Source: CAYJAD01 sp964371505 (GTDB taxonomy: Bacteria > Desulfobacterota > Desulfovibrionia > Desulfovibrionales > Desulfovibrionaceae). Taken from it: a stretch of 7,034 nt of DNA. The stretch is from the NCBI GenBank assembly GCA_964371505.1, contig CAYJNG010000117.1, forward strand, positions 1-7,034, written 5' to 3'. A model generated the notes under the pieces. It worked only from the letters and a program-made list of their open reading frames with translations. It did no database searches and had not been told where the DNA came from. Position numbers and translations under genes: made by a program. This document shows positions 6,727 through 7,034 of this stretch, piece after piece; within the stretch, counting starts at the first letter, position 1, and each line of letters opens with the position of its first letter.

Positions 6727-6828
6727 GTGTGTAATTATGAAAAAAAGAGTTTTTATTGTGCGGCATAAAATTGCTGAGCAATGCTGAAGAATATGGGGAA
6801 AACTCACCAGCGCTCAAGTGTTAGCCAC

Positions 6829-6869
6829 CCATGGGAGCCGTCCATGGGGATGCGGCCATAGGGATGTGG
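6829..6869. repeat. Degenerate 14-bp tandem repeat (two to three copies)
   Basis: CCATGGGGATGCGG (6842-6855) is followed directly by CCATAGGGATGTGG (6856-6869), 12 of 14 identical. It is preceded by a weaker 13-nt copy CCATGGGAGCCGT (6829-6841). It lies about 100-140 nt upstream of the predicted operon promoter in a stretch with no convincing gene. The spacing is near one and a third helical turns, so the copies would not sit on one DNA face. It may be a set of operator half-sites or simply a small duplication. Confidence 0.45.
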
Positions 6870-6911
6870 GTAAATAAAACTGTGTACCGTGCGGCAGTGG
6901 CTCATCACGGA

Positions 6912-6936
6912 AAAGAAAATATGCAAAGAAAATATG
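6912..6936. repeat. 12-bp direct repeat with 13-bp period
   Basis: AAAGAAAATATG occurs twice exactly (6912-6923 and 6925-6936), separated by one base. It sits 42 nt right of the 14-bp repeat set. Another direct repeat in the same region is GTGCGGCA at 6758-6765 and 6889-6896. The function is unknown; the clustering of short repeats marks 6758-6936 as possible control DNA. Confidence 0.5.
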
Positions 6937-6984
6937 TATGGCGTCGCCGTGTGGGGTGGGCATTGTGTCTTTTTATAATTGTCC

Positions 6985-7003
6985 CATAATGATAATTATG
7001 TAA
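6985..7003. promoter_or_regulatory. AT-rich dyad resembling a Fur box
   Basis: CATAAT (6985-6990), GATA, ATTATG (6995-7000) is a perfect 6-bp inverted repeat. Over 6985-7003 I count 13 of 19 matches to the classical Fur consensus, including an uninterrupted ATAATGATAAT. A TATAAT lies just left at 6974-6979 on the plus strand but has no good -35 partner. On the minus strand TTTACA (7005-7000) could be a -35, with AATTAT 18 nt on, placing the dyad inside a promoter. It could serve a divergent gene beyond the right edge or a distal operon promoter. AT-rich DNA gives such matches by chance fairly easily. Confidence 0.3.
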
Positions 7004-7034
7004 ACTTTCAAACAAGAGTTTTGAGGTTGGGTAT

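Larger units (their letters stand above)
6727..7034. other. Upstream region without a convincing gene
   Basis: About 310 nt between the operon promoter and the window edge. It holds the two tandem repeat sets, the Fur-like dyad, a 13-nt dyad ATTGCT-G-AGCAAT (6770-6782) and one 52-codon open frame at 6831-6989 (plus strand) that has no ribosome site and is not accepted as a gene. No tRNA, rRNA or mobile-element signature was recognised. Confidence 0.5.

Noticed and set aside
6974..6979. Plus-strand TATAAT as a complete promoter
   Set aside because: No acceptable -35 element 16-18 nt upstream, and the downstream gene is out of the window.
6831..6989. 52-codon plus-strand open frame with a basic, hydrophobic C-terminus (WRRRVGWALCLFIIVP)
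   Set aside because: No ribosome site precedes the ATG, its 5' part is made of the 14-bp tandem repeat, it resembles nothing I know, and this length is expected by chance.

Overview
The window looks like a chromosomal segment of a Desulfovibrionaceae-like sulfate reducer (Desulfobacterota, the former delta-proteobacteria). This placement rests on three things: the style of the two-gene RdgC pair, the long AT-tipped 'AGAACC...GGTTCT' hairpin of a kind I associate with Desulfovibrio genomes, and general protein character. Genus is not resolvable by eye. GC content of the genes is moderate, and the two flanks (1-301 and about 6700-7034) contain AT-rich stretches.

Layout: all six convincing genes lie on the minus strand, so transcription runs from right to left. 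In order they are an RdgC N-terminal-type protein (6661-6041), an RdgC C-terminal-type protein (6037-5513), a DppB/OppB-family permease (5486-4455), a DppC/OppC-family permease (4455-3619), RecN (3603-2029) and a cytoplasmic gamma-glutamyltransferase (1984-302). Gaps are 3, 26, -1, 15 and 44 nt, and no terminator is seen between genes. They can therefore be read as one operon. A sigma70-like promoter (TTGCCA-17-TAAAAC) lies just upstream of the first gene, and strong hairpins follow the last one.

The operon mixes two themes. RdgC (a DNA-binding RecA modulator in other bacteria) and RecN (an SMC-like double-strand-break repair ATPase) concern recombination. The two permeases and the gamma-glutamyltransferase could form a peptide or glutathione uptake and salvage route, but no substrate-binding protein or ABC ATPase is present in the window. 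The most unusual feature is the RdgC pair. The two cistrons are in the same reading frame and separated only by TAA-CAC, and the second has its own Shine-Dalgarno sequence inside the end of the first. This looks like a designed split rather than a broken gene.

Flanks: 1-301 holds no gene but several inverted repeats, including a terminator-like hairpin and a two-tier nested dyad. The region 6727-7034, upstream of the operon promoter, holds no convincing gene. It contains short tandem repeats of 13-14 bp period and an AT-rich dyad resembling a Fur box, and may be the control region of a divergent gene beyond the right edge.
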